Origin: an uncultured Roseburia sp.
GTDB taxonomy: Bacteria; Bacillota; Clostridia; Lachnospirales; Lachnospiraceae
Direction: 5' to 3'
Assembly (NCBI GenBank): GCA_934307185.1
Contig: CAKRCJ010000152.1
Span: 1-5,912, forward strand
DNA length: 5,912 bases
The notes beneath the pieces were generated by a model. That model searched no databases, was not told the origin of the DNA, and saw only the letters and a list, made by a program, of their open reading frames with translations. Positions 1 to 5,532 of the stretch are shown piece after piece; positions within the stretch are counted from its first letter, which is position 1; every line of letters begins with the position of its first letter. Both the position numbers and the translations under genes were made by a program.

Positions 1-363
1 ATTTCCTTCATTTCCCTTGACACCTTCCGCTCTGTAGTTCACAATATAACTACAGAACAGGACGCATGGTTAAAATTCCTTACCATATCCGACCCGGATG
101 AGATTGTCGAGTTTGTCAATGATTTTCCTGAATTTCTTCCATGCTACCATGATTTGATTTCATTTCGTAAAAATCCAAAGGAGTTGATTACAATGTTTTC
201 AGAGGCGCTTAGGGAATTAGACCGAAATACGGAAAAATATATGGTGGAGCAGCTGCATAATCAGGTGGTTGAGTTGCAAAGTTTAGTGGCTGAGAAAGAC
301 AATAAACTCTCTGAAAAGGATAAAAAACTTCAGGAATATATCCGCAAATACGGTGAACTTTAA
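1..363 (+). CDS. Rpn / PD-(D/E)XK nuclease-family transposase-like protein, C-terminal part (5' end outside window)
   Basis: The frame is open from base 1 to a TAA at 361-363, giving 120 visible residues with no internal stop. A TTG at 154 could be read as a start, but the preceding 51 codons are clearly coding (for example DPDEIVEFVNDFPEF), so this is a 5'-truncated view of a longer gene. Residues about 20-70 resemble the C-terminal half of Rpn / PD-(D/E)XK transposase-like proteins, which typically run to roughly 300 aa and are abundant in Lachnospiraceae. The nuclease core with its catalytic D/E-K residues would lie upstream and cannot be checked. Residues about 75-118 form a charged coiled coil with a repeated EKDxKLxEKDKKL pattern, common at the end of this family. 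A strong terminator follows 12 nt after the stop. The family call is from recognition, not a search. Related proteins promote RecA-independent recombination; activity here is unknown. Confidence 0.72.
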   Translation: MSFISLDTFRSVVHNITTEQDAWLKFLTISDPDEIVEFVNDFPEFLPCYHDLISFRKNPKELITMFSEALRELDRNTEKYMVEQLHNQVVELQSLVAEKDNKLSEKDKKLQEYIRKYGEL

Positions 364-375
364 TGCTACCAGTAA

Positions 376-420
376 AAAAGTCTCACATTCCTGTAATGGA
401 TGCAGGAATGTGAGACTTTT
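376..420. terminator. Strong bidirectional intrinsic terminator
   Basis: A perfect 18-bp inverted repeat (376-393 and 403-420, core GTCTCACATTCCTG) encloses a 9-nt loop. On the minus strand the stem is followed by six T (complement of A374-379); on the plus strand the right arm itself ends in TTTT. It lies 12 nt after the stop of the plus-strand transposase-like gene and about 65 nt past the stop of the minus-strand coiled-coil gene, so it can end both convergent transcripts. The minus-strand direction looks the stronger. Confidence 0.9.
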
Positions 421-441
421 ATAGTTTATTCATGATGTATA

Positions 442-468
442 TATGTGAACTTCCTGAAAAATTAACTC
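442..468 (+). repeat. Left arm of a 27-nt imperfect inverted repeat
   Basis: The 13-mer TATGTGAACTTCC (442-454), a 5-nt gap and the 9-mer AATTAACTC (460-468) recur with identical spacing on the opposite strand at 1711-1685. Over 27 positions 23 match by eye. The pair brackets about 1.2 kb holding the coiled-coil gene, the one-TM gene, the palindrome and the IS3-like remnant. It may be a pair of element ends or two copies of one IS fragment. No target-site duplication was recognised. Confidence 0.6.
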
Positions 469-484
469 TTGATTGCTTCTAGAT

Positions 485-694
485 TTAATTCTGGGAGTCA
501 TCGGTGCCAAGGAAGTCCATGATTTCCTCAAATGAACGATTGCTATGCTCGATAGCCTGAAGCAACTCTTTATTACGTAGCTCATCACGTTTTTTCATCA
601 GTCGATTGATCTGCTCGAGTTCTGCTTCATACATGTCCTTGGCTTTGGAAACAACCAGCTTCTGCTGTTCAATCCTGTCTTCGATACTGTTCAA
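485..694 (-). CDS. Small coiled-coil protein (ErpK/DUF4315-like), possibly missing its true start
   Basis: The 69-residue product is almost entirely helical and charged. An N-terminal coiled coil (about residues 3-45, including EAELEQINRLMKKRDELRNK) leads to a short C-terminal motif, ELLQAIEHSNRSFEEIMDFL, and an acidic tail. This layout resembles the small ErpK or DUF4315-type proteins carried on integrative conjugative elements of Firmicutes, whose function is unknown. The only start in frame is a TTG at 694. It has no Shine-Dalgarno sequence, and the frame stays open upstream for only eight more codons (to a TGA at 719-721) that look non-coding. The usual ATG and leader may have been lost where AT-rich DNA of the upstream gene joins. 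Its base composition is clearly richer in GC than that neighbour. It could be a functional gene with a weak start or a relic. It is transcribed towards the terminator at 376-420. Confidence 0.55.
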   Translation of the reverse strand: MNSIEDRIEQQKLVVSKAKDMYEAELEQINRLMKKRDELRNKELLQAIEHSNRSFEEIMDFLGTDDSQN

Positions 695-720
695 GTTACA
701 CCAGAAATTTGTATAATATC

Positions 721-751
721 ATTATAAGTGTGCTTATTCTTACCTATACAA
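721..751 (-). promoter_or_regulatory. Weak candidate promoter for the coiled-coil gene
   Basis: A perfect -10 hexamer TATAAT (complement of 721-726) has TTGTAT (complement of 746-751) upstream, with a 19-bp spacer that is longer than the preferred 17. It overlaps the 3' end of the one-TM gene and would start transcription about 20 nt before the TTG at 694. The region is AT-rich, so chance is a real possibility. Confidence 0.25.
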
Positions 752-1144
752 ATCTCTTCTCAATCTCTTTATAAGTACATTAAATTGTTCTTCATTTTTC
801 AGCTGAATAAATTTCTCAATCTCATCTACAAGTCCATCATCTTTAGAAATCAACTTCACCTTAGGAATTGTCATTTTCAAATCATTTATAGCGTTATTTA
901 TGTTTTCATTATCAGGTAATTCTTGTATATTATATCTGGCAACACTTAAAGAAAATTTCGCCTCAACTGGAAAAAGTACAATCTGTGCAAATACAATTAT
1001 AGATTCATATACTATCTTTTTTTCATCAAAAATATACTTCCTTCTATCTTGCATTGGTTGAAAGAAAAATGTTGACAATACCAATGTTACCACCGAAGAA
1101 CCCAATAAACTAATACCTACAGATATCCAATCTATACTCATCAT
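740..1144 (-). CDS. Small single-TM membrane protein of unknown function
   Basis: The frame could extend to an ATG at 1225, but that start lies upstream of the promoter described at 1178-1206, so translation more likely begins at one of two tandem ATGs, 1144 or 1141. A GAGAGG Shine-Dalgarno sequence (1150-1155) sits 5 and 8 nt before them, which slightly favours the second. The product is 133-134 aa. It has one hydrophobic segment at about residues 4-28 (WISVGISLLGSSVVTLVLSTFF). The following RRKYIFDEKK is positively charged, predicting an outside N-terminus and a cytoplasmic C-terminal domain. That domain is mostly helical, about 100 aa, ending KRLRRDLYR. No catalytic motif or named family is recognised. 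The gene is markedly AT-rich compared with the coiled-coil gene downstream, suggesting separate acquisition. Its own promoter and its place among element remnants are typical of accessory cargo (for example defence or immunity genes), but nothing in the protein proves such a role. Confidence 0.72.
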   Translation of the reverse strand: MMSIDWISVGISLLGSSVVTLVLSTFFFQPMQDRRKYIFDEKKIVYESIIVFAQIVLFPVEAKFSLSVARYNIQELPDNENINNAINDLKMTIPKVKLISKDDGLVDEIEKFIQLKNEEQFNVLIKRLRRDLYR

Positions 1145-1149
1145 TTTAT

Positions 1150-1155
1150 CCTCTC
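1150..1155 (-). promoter_or_regulatory. Ribosome binding site that decides the start of the one-TM gene
   Basis: The minus strand reads GAGAGG, then ATAAA, then ATGATG. This is the only good Shine-Dalgarno sequence in the frame and supports starts at 1144 or 1141 rather than the ATG at 1225. Confidence 0.7.
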
Positions 1156-1177
1156 TTTCATCGTATAAGCTTAAACT

Positions 1178-1206
1178 ATCATACCATAAGTTATTTATTT
1201 TGTAAA
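1178..1206 (-). promoter_or_regulatory. Near-consensus sigma-A promoter with extended -10
   Basis: On the minus strand, TTTACA (complement of 1201-1206) is the -35 element, followed by a spacer of exactly 17 bp and the -10 element TATGAT (complement of 1178-1183). The -10 is preceded by TGG, an extended -10 TGn motif. The predicted transcription start is near 1171, giving a leader of about 30 nt before the ATG at 1144. It is the best promoter in the window and drives the one-TM gene, possibly reading through into the coiled-coil gene. Confidence 0.78.
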
Positions 1207-1238
1207 CTACTTTTGTGGTTATCACTCAATAATTTTAA

Positions 1239-1269
1239 TGTCCGCTGATTGTCAAGGTAGTTGTCAGTA
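1239..1269. repeat. Candidate terminal sequence of a decayed IS3-like element
   Basis: The stretch starts TGTCCGCTGATTGTCAAGG and carries two direct TTGTCA copies (1249-1254 and 1261-1266). It starts with TG, as IS3-family ends do, and lies downstream of the transposase fragment at 1412-1600, where one end of that element should be. It contains an outward TTGACA hexamer on the minus strand (complement of 1250-1255). No matching opposite end was found to the right, which fits a deletion, so the assignment is inference only. Confidence 0.3.
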
Positions 1270-1284
1270 AAAATATATATTTTT
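1269..1284. repeat. 16-bp perfect AT palindrome
   Basis: AAAAATATATATTTTT is fully self-complementary and followed by one more T and a G. It is either an AT-rich flexible spacer or part of the decayed element's end. No function is assigned. Confidence 0.5.
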
Positions 1285-1309
1285 TGTTCTTCTAGGTTAT
1301 CAGATATTG

Positions 1310-1374
1310 TTCTGTACCTGACGTGAGTATCAATAAATTATCCACATTTATTGGCAATCACGTCAGGCACAGAA
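1310..1374. repeat. 65-nt near-perfect palindrome (long hairpin) with DnaA-box apex
   Basis: Three nested pairs of arms line up symmetrically: TTCTGT/ACAGAA (1310-1315 with 1369-1374), CCTGACGTGA/TCACGTCAGG (1317-1326 with 1358-1367) and CAATAAAT/ATTTATTG (1331-1338 with 1346-1353). They are separated only by an A/C mismatch and a partly paired 4x4 internal loop, leaving a 7-nt loop, TATCCAC. About 24 Watson-Crick pairs form in all. No T-tract follows either side, so it is not a classical terminator. It lies between the IS3-like remnant and the promoter of the one-TM gene. It could be an IS or MITE-type hairpin, a recombination site or a protein-binding palindrome. Confidence 0.8.
1338..1346 (+). 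promoter_or_regulatory. Perfect DnaA-box 9-mer at the palindrome centre
   Basis: TTATCCACA matches the DnaA-box consensus exactly and spans the loop of the palindrome at 1310-1374. No second good match was seen nearby; TTATCCGGA at 1462 shares the first six bases only. A single 9-mer can occur by chance, so binding is unproven. Confidence 0.35.
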
Positions 1375-1411
1375 TCCGGTCTGATCACCATCATTTTGAA
1401 TGAATAGATTT

Positions 1412-1600
1412 TTATGAAACAGCCATCTGATCATCAGCTTCTTCAGATTGTTCGTGTACCTTATCCGGATTCAGATATACAGTATCCGGAAGACTCCAGT
1501 CACGGGTTGCACGTCCATTCCAGCGTTCCGGATGCTCTGCTTTAGCAGCTTCGTAAACTTCTTTACGTTTAGACAGTATCTTGTCGGACAATCCGCTGCG
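1412..1600 (-). pseudogene. IS3-family transposase, C-terminal remnant
   Basis: About 62 residues of a transposase tail are preserved, from GLSDKILSKRKEVYEAAKA through HPERWNGRATRDWSLP and TVYLNPDK to an acidic end and a stop at 1412. The K-R-x-E-V-xx-A-A-x-A-x-HPERW pattern followed by a Trp- and Pro-rich stretch and LNP is typical of the extreme C-terminus of IS3-family (rve/DDE) transposases. The whole integrase core with its DDE residues is absent. In the same frame a GTG at 1618 could serve as a start, but residues before GLSDK do not fit the family and a stop occurs at 1637-1639, so the breakpoint is probably near 1595-1600. Base composition is about 53% GC over 1501-1560, against about 25-40% in neighbouring genes. 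It is almost certainly non-functional. Confidence 0.7.
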
Positions 1601-1684
1601 GCGCTGATATGGCCACACAAAATGATGAATTTGGGCTTAAAATCAACGTTTCCGTGGTTGTGTAACACTGTTGTTAAGAAACGG

Positions 1685-1711
1685 GAGTTAATTATCGTGG
1701 AAGTTCACATA
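1685..1711 (-). repeat. Right arm of the 27-nt imperfect inverted repeat
   Basis: Read on the minus strand, TATGTGAACTTCC (1711-1699), five bases and AATTAACTC (1693-1685) repeat the sequence at 442-468 with the same spacing. In both arms the 13-mer is on the outside and the 9-mer faces inward, as expected for the ends of one element. Confidence 0.6.
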
Positions 1712-1718
1712 CATAAAA

Positions 1719-1763
1719 CCCATATTTTTGCAAGAAATTCCGCATAAATACGGGCTGTTTTTT
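1719..1763. terminator. Possible bidirectional terminator beyond the polysaccharide operon
   Basis: A 13-bp stem with two mismatches pairs 1719-1731 (CCCATATTTTTGC) with 1742-1754 (GCATAAATACGGG) around a 10-nt loop. On the plus strand it is followed by CTGTTTTTTG; on the minus strand by TTTTATG. It lies about 117 nt past the stop of the last operon gene, and no closer stem was seen, so it may end that transcript. The stem is AT-rich and imperfect, so efficiency is doubtful. Confidence 0.45.
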
Positions 1764-1870
1764 GATTTTATTTTCATTAGGGCTACTCAGTTTTGGAAGT
1801 CAAGGAAAACCAAGGTTTTTGGCTTATTTTCAAGATTTTTAACAATTGATACATAACAACGGATTTTTGT

Positions 1871-2815
1871 TTAGTTGTACCTACAATTGGAAGTTAGCAC
1901 TTTTCGTCTCACTTTTGTCTGAAGATATAAAAACTTAAAAAAAAGCTTCATGTTTTTTTGCTTTAAAAGCTCCATGATGTCTACTTCGGATAATATTTCA
2001 TTGATTTTATTCAGACTACTTTCACGGATAAAACACTGATTCAGATAACTAAACATTGTTTCGAAATACAGAAATGAAACTTTCTTTTTGCTCTGGTCCG
2101 TGCACGCAAATTTCAGTCTTTTAATTTCTGCCATGACCTCATATTTGGAACGATATTTATCTATCCGTGTATTATTAACCGCACTTCCTTCTCTATAGCG
2201 ATAGTAATACAATTTCGCATCTGAGACCGCAATTTTATTACAATTTTGTAGATATTCCAGTACAAACAGCATATCTTCCCAAACTACGATATTACTTCTA
2301 AACTCCAGCTTGTATTTCTTTATCATGGTTCTTTGAAATATTTTATTCCATAGATATCCATCATAGTTTGTTCCACACAATATGTTTTCTGTTATGTCTG
2401 CTGCACTTTCATATGCAGGGTTTAAATTCACCTCTGTTGCAAGTCTTTCTCTTTCCGAAGTATATCCAATTATTCCCATGTTCGCTTTTTGGGTACATGC
2501 AACAAGATTTTCAATATAGCGCGGCATAACTACATCATCTGCATCAACGAAAATATAGTACTCTCCATTCGCTCGCTGCATTCCGATATTTCTTGCCATA
2601 CTAACGCCTTGATTTTCTTGATGAAACAATTTTATTTTTGTATTTTCAGATGCAAGCTGCTTTCCAATGGTATATGTCCGGTCAGTCGAGCCATCATCAA
2701 TAATAATAATTTCATAGTTTGTATATGTCTGGCAAAGCAGAGACTGTACACACTCCTCCAAATACTCATCAACATTATACGCAGGAATAATTATACTTAC
2801 CAACTCTTCTTTCAT
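1871..2815 (-). CDS. Family 2 glycosyltransferase (GT-A fold), polysaccharide biosynthesis
   Basis: The 314-aa protein has the full GT2 signature: SIIIPAYN (residues 7-14), nucleotide-binding DDGSTD (40-45), QGVSMARNIG (69-78) and the metal-binding DADD (91-94), the DxD motif. Downstream WNK (156-158) and WEDM (179-182) match the usual acceptor region, with E180/D181 as candidate catalytic base. YYYRYREGS (203-211) is also typical of EpsJ-like enzymes. There is no signal peptide or clear TM segment; a basic, hydrophobic tail (KLFFKFLYLQTKVRRK) may touch the membrane. It should transfer one sugar from an NDP-sugar to a lipid-linked repeat unit on the cytoplasmic face; donor and acceptor cannot be read from sequence. 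It is the last gene of the operon, 64 nt after the flippase. The Shine-Dalgarno is weak (GTGAGAAAAAATG), and an out-of-frame ATG sits 4 nt before the chosen start. Confidence 0.93.
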   Translation of the reverse strand: MKEELVSIIIPAYNVDEYLEECVQSLLCQTYTNYEIIIIDDGSTDRTYTIGKQLASENTKIKLFHQENQGVSMARNIGMQRANGEYYIFVDADDVVMPRYIENLVACTQKANMGIIGYTSERERLATEVNLNPAYESAADITENILCGTNYDGYLWNKIFQRTMIKKYKLEFRSNIVVWEDMLFVLEYLQNCNKIAVSDAKLYYYRYREGSAVNNTRIDKYRSKYEVMAEIKRLKFACTDQSKKKVSFLYFETMFSYLNQCFIRESSLNKINEILSEVDIMELLKQKNMKLFFKFLYLQTKVRRKVLTSNCRYN

Positions 2816-2879
2816 TCATTTTTTCTCACAATTCTTTTTAATTTATTAATTTTCCAAAGTATGGAATTAAAATATTATT

Positions 2880-4331
2880 TTATTTTTCATGCGTTTGACA
2901 CACCTTTCTTAAAAAACCATATATAATATTGTTACGAAAAAGAATAAGTATTAGGCCATATATCATTCCTGATACTAAAATTGCACCTGCCAGCTGTGTG
3001 ATTGGTTTCAAGTCAAATAATAAAACCACTTTGCATCCACATATAATTCCAACACAGCCAGTTAAGACACCAAGCATATTTCTATTTAACAGTTCAATTT
3101 TTGTAATTTTCAAACCATATATTACGCAGACAAAAAACATAATAAATTCAGCTACAACTGTTGTAAAAGCTGCTGCATTTTCTTTCCATATAGGTATCAA
3201 ATAAAAATTCAGCGTAATATTTACAATTGCGCTTACACATGTAGCAGCTAAAATTGTTTTTTCTTTTTGCGCCGGCATCAGAACACATTGACTAAAGAAC
3301 CAACCATAAATACAAAAAAATAGTGCAACACACAAAATGCGTAACGATGATTCTGCTGATATATAGGCTTCACCTGATATAACTAATACAACTTGCTTAC
3401 TAACACATATTAAGCCAATCACAGCCGGCATTACTAACGCAGTAATTGCATCATACACTTTTTGAGCTGTATATTTAAATTCTTTTATTTTTCCACTTCC
3501 ATAATACATTGAAAGTCGTGGGATTGACACAATCAAGACTGAGGACAAAAGATTTTTTACAATATTATAAATTTTGACTGAAACAGCATATATTCCGACC
3601 TCATAATCTGTCTGCATAAAACCAAGCATTGTCGTATCTGAATATACATAAATCATTATCGCAATATTGGAAGCAAATATAACAAATATCGGTTTTAAAT
3701 GCTTTGTACAATCTTTCATATGTACCTTTACAATTTTGAAATATTTCCTAGAATGAATCAAATTCAATACATTTGAGCCAACAGAAGCGAATACCGTTAT
3801 CGCTGCGTAATTTATAGTGTCACCACTATCCCTGACAAAGACAAATATCAATATAATTGAAACTATTTTAAACAAAATACTTCGAATAGTTATATATTCA
3901 TATTCCTCATAAATCGAATATATCCATTCTATTCCAATCGTTATAAATGCGATTTGAATGCTAAAGACCCAAATTAAAGCCGCATATGTCTTTAACTTGT
4001 CCACGAAAATCATACACAGTGCTAAAAGAACATATGCAATAATTGTTGATATTACATTACACAACAGCACTTCTGATGCAAAAATATCAAAATCTTTTTT
4101 TCGCTCCCTATATTTTGCACCTTCCCGAATCGCGTAAGAGGATATGCCCAACCCCGCAATCAATGAAAAATAACTTACTGACGCCTGTGCAAAATTATAT
4201 TGACCAATTCCTTCAACATTTAAAATTTTCGAAACATATGGAAAAGTTACTAATGGAAATAATAAATTCAGCACATTCTTAAACCCATTTAAAAATGCGT
4301 TTTTTCCTAATGATTTACTTTGTATATTCAT
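2880..4331 (-). CDS. wzx: Wzx-type polysaccharide repeat-unit flippase (MOP superfamily)
   Basis: The 483-aa protein is strongly hydrophobic with about 12-14 predicted membrane segments. The N-terminus carries the family hallmark: KNVLNLLFPLVTFPYVSKIL (18-37), then GIGQYNFAQASVSYF (41-55) and LGISSYAIREGAK (61-73). Further typical stretches are WIYSIYEEYEYITIRS (136-151), the YSDTTMLGF region (230-238) and NITLNFYLIPIW (371-382) leading to an AAAFTTVVAE segment. Length is normal for the family. It should flip undecaprenyl-diphosphate-linked repeat units across the membrane for the adjacent polymerase. The start lies 23 nt after the polymerase stop, and the GAGAGAGTGAAG stretch before the ATG can act as ribosome binding site. 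This close spacing supports co-transcription. Flippases of this family are named by role (wzx, rfbX, cps genes), so the symbol is generic. Confidence 0.92.
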   Translation of the reverse strand: MNIQSKSLGKNAFLNGFKNVLNLLFPLVTFPYVSKILNVEGIGQYNFAQASVSYFSLIAGLGISSYAIREGAKYRERKKDFDIFASEVLLCNVISTIIAYVLLALCMIFVDKLKTYAALIWVFSIQIAFITIGIEWIYSIYEEYEYITIRSILFKIVSIILIFVFVRDSGDTINYAAITVFASVGSNVLNLIHSRKYFKIVKVHMKDCTKHLKPIFVIFASNIAIMIYVYSDTTMLGFMQTDYEVGIYAVSVKIYNIVKNLLSSVLIVSIPRLSMYYGSGKIKEFKYTAQKVYDAITALVMPAVIGLICVSKQVVLVISGEAYISAESSLRILCVALFFCIYGWFFSQCVLMPAQKEKTILAATCVSAIVNITLNFYLIPIWKENAAAFTTVVAEFIMFFVCVIYGLKITKIELLNRNMLGVLTGCVGIICGCKVVLLFDLKPITQLAGAILVSGMIYGLILILFRNNIIYGFLRKVCQTHEK

Positions 4332-4354
4332 TTACTTCACTCTCTCATTGATAT

Positions 4355-5461
4355 TCAAACATCAGCCCTTAACGTAAGTAAAAAGATATTATATTCCAGT
4401 AAAAAGAATTGCTGTCCTATCATACTATTGAGCGCAATCAAAGAAAATACAATTGGAATAATATGATTATTTTTGATTAATAATTTTCTATTATTGAATG
4501 TAAAGAGCGTCAACATCACAATTGAAAAAATCATTCCATACTGAATAAACATAACATAGTATGAATTATCAATAAAAAACCACTGTGTGTAATTCATAGC
4601 AAAATATTCTGTATATACTTCTTTTCCCCACAGCGGATAACCAAACATCTCTACTGCCCACGCAGTAAGTGTAATTCTAGATGATGAAAATACGTCCATC
4701 GCTCGTATTATCATATTGGATGGATATTTGATATATAAATTCACTAATATTACAGAAAGAACTGCACAAATACTCAAACTATATTTTTCAAACCAACAAA
4801 CAATTTGTATATTTTTCCACTTATCAGAATACTTGACCATCAAAGACGTTGGAATTAATAATGCTATAAAAAGACTTCCAAGTCTAGCATAACAAAAAAT
4901 AAATGTTAATATTGCTATTAACGCATACACCACTATTCTAGCCATTAGCTTTTTCTTATGTGTCAGGCACAAAAAGCAATCCACTAACAATATGAAAAAA
5001 ATCATTGCTACAAAATCAGTTGGATACGAATATCCAAATGTACGTCTTACCACTTCGTCTCTATAATACAAATTTTCCTTAAGCAATCCAAAGACACTCA
5101 AAAAAATTGTAATTCCCATTAACATTGATGCTATAAGCTCATAAGACTTTGCAATATAATCAAATGGTACTTTTTTTGCTCCAACAATAAAAATTGTAGA
5201 ACATAACATTTCATACTCTTTTGAATGTATCGTTGAAATAACTGCAATTGCAATAACCATTCCATAAATAAGAATTTCTTTTAAAGACATCTTATCATAT
5301 AAAATAATTTTCAATACAATAATTAAAGTCGATGTCAAAGTCATTCCATATTTTACACTGATTGGTATTTCATATGACATATGGCTTAATATTCTTGATA
5401 TGATAAACAGTGAAAACGCAATACAGTAAATTAAATCTGCCTTTTTTATTTTATTCATCAT
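4355..5461 (-). CDS. wzy: Wzy-like polysaccharide polymerase (O-antigen polymerase type)
   Basis: The 368-aa product has about 10 hydrophobic segments and no soluble domain. Sequence conservation in Wzy proteins is low, so the call rests on layout plus short motifs: RRTFGYSYPTDF (139-150), resembling the R-x-FGY-hP-N segment, YARLG (191-195), SSRITL (259-264) followed by FGYPLWGKE (273-281), and DNSYYVMFIQYG (298-309), a very typical Wzy pattern before a late TM segment. It would join lipid-linked repeat units on the outer face of the membrane. The position between a DUF4422 gene and the flippase supports this role. Length is at the short end of the family (usually near 400 aa); the C-terminus stops soon after the last TM segment but shows no frameshift. 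Two tandem ATGs (5461 and 5458) compete as starts after a weak AGG-type site. Confidence 0.85.
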   Translation of the reverse strand: MMNKIKKADLIYCIAFSLFIISRILSHMSYEIPISVKYGMTLTSTLIIVLKIILYDKMSLKEILIYGMVIAIAVISTIHSKEYEMLCSTIFIVGAKKVPFDYIAKSYELIASMLMGITIFLSVFGLLKENLYYRDEVVRRTFGYSYPTDFVAMIFFILLVDCFLCLTHKKKLMARIVVYALIAILTFIFCYARLGSLFIALLIPTSLMVKYSDKWKNIQIVCWFEKYSLSICAVLSVILVNLYIKYPSNMIIRAMDVFSSSRITLTAWAVEMFGYPLWGKEVYTEYFAMNYTQWFFIDNSYYVMFIQYGMIFSIVMLTLFTFNNRKLLIKNNHIIPIVFSLIALNSMIGQQFFLLEYNIFLLTLRADV

Positions 5462-5532
5462 TTTACCTATCTACCTAGAGTTGTGTTTTTATATTTCGTT
5501 ATTATCACGATATTTAATGAAATCCTCATGCA

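Larger units (their letters stand above)
1601..1870. other. Gene-free junction between element debris and the polysaccharide operon
   Basis: No credible coding frame is present. The stretch holds the right arm of the 27-nt inverted repeat (1685-1711), a terminator-like stem (1719-1754) and an AT-rich tail running to the stop of the glycosyltransferase at 1871. The first part may be residual IS sequence, since it is joined to the transposase scrap. Short open frames across it have no ribosome binding site and no family resemblance. Confidence 0.6.

Noticed and set aside
154..363. Treating the TTG at 154 as the true start of the first gene
   Set aside because: The same frame is open and clearly coding back to base 1, and no Shine-Dalgarno precedes the TTG.
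1145..1225. Upstream extension of the one-TM gene to an ATG at 1225 (27 extra residues)
   Set aside because: The near-consensus promoter at 1178-1206 lies inside it and the only good ribosome binding site is at 1150-1155. The extra residues do not look like a protein N-terminus.
1310..1374. The palindrome as an integron attC site, dif site or CRISPR repeat
   Set aside because: There is no core-site pair of the attC type, no match to known Firmicutes dif sequence, and only one copy with no spacers.
1471..1668. Second minus-strand frame of 65 codons across the IS remnant
   Set aside because: It is offset from the frame that carries the recognisable HPERW...LNP transposase tail and has no family features of its own.
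1448..1747. Open plus-strand frame of 99 codons
   Set aside because: It runs antisense over the IS3-like remnant and into non-coding DNA, with no ribosome binding site and no recognisable family.
1804..1822. Short palindrome around AAAACCAAGGTTTT as terminator for the glycosyltransferase gene
   Set aside because: The stem is only four pairs with a usable loop, or needs an impossible 2-nt loop, so it is too weak to call.
2489..2926. Open plus-strand frame of 145 codons opposite the glycosyltransferase
   Set aside because: It is antisense to an intact GT2 gene with all motifs and reads as low-complexity Ile/Leu/Phe/Cys, typical of a shadow frame.
2929..3204. Plus-strand frame of 91 codons opposite the flippase, with two others at 4043-4282 and 728-919
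   Set aside because: All lie antisense to better-supported minus-strand genes and lack ribosome binding sites and domain features.
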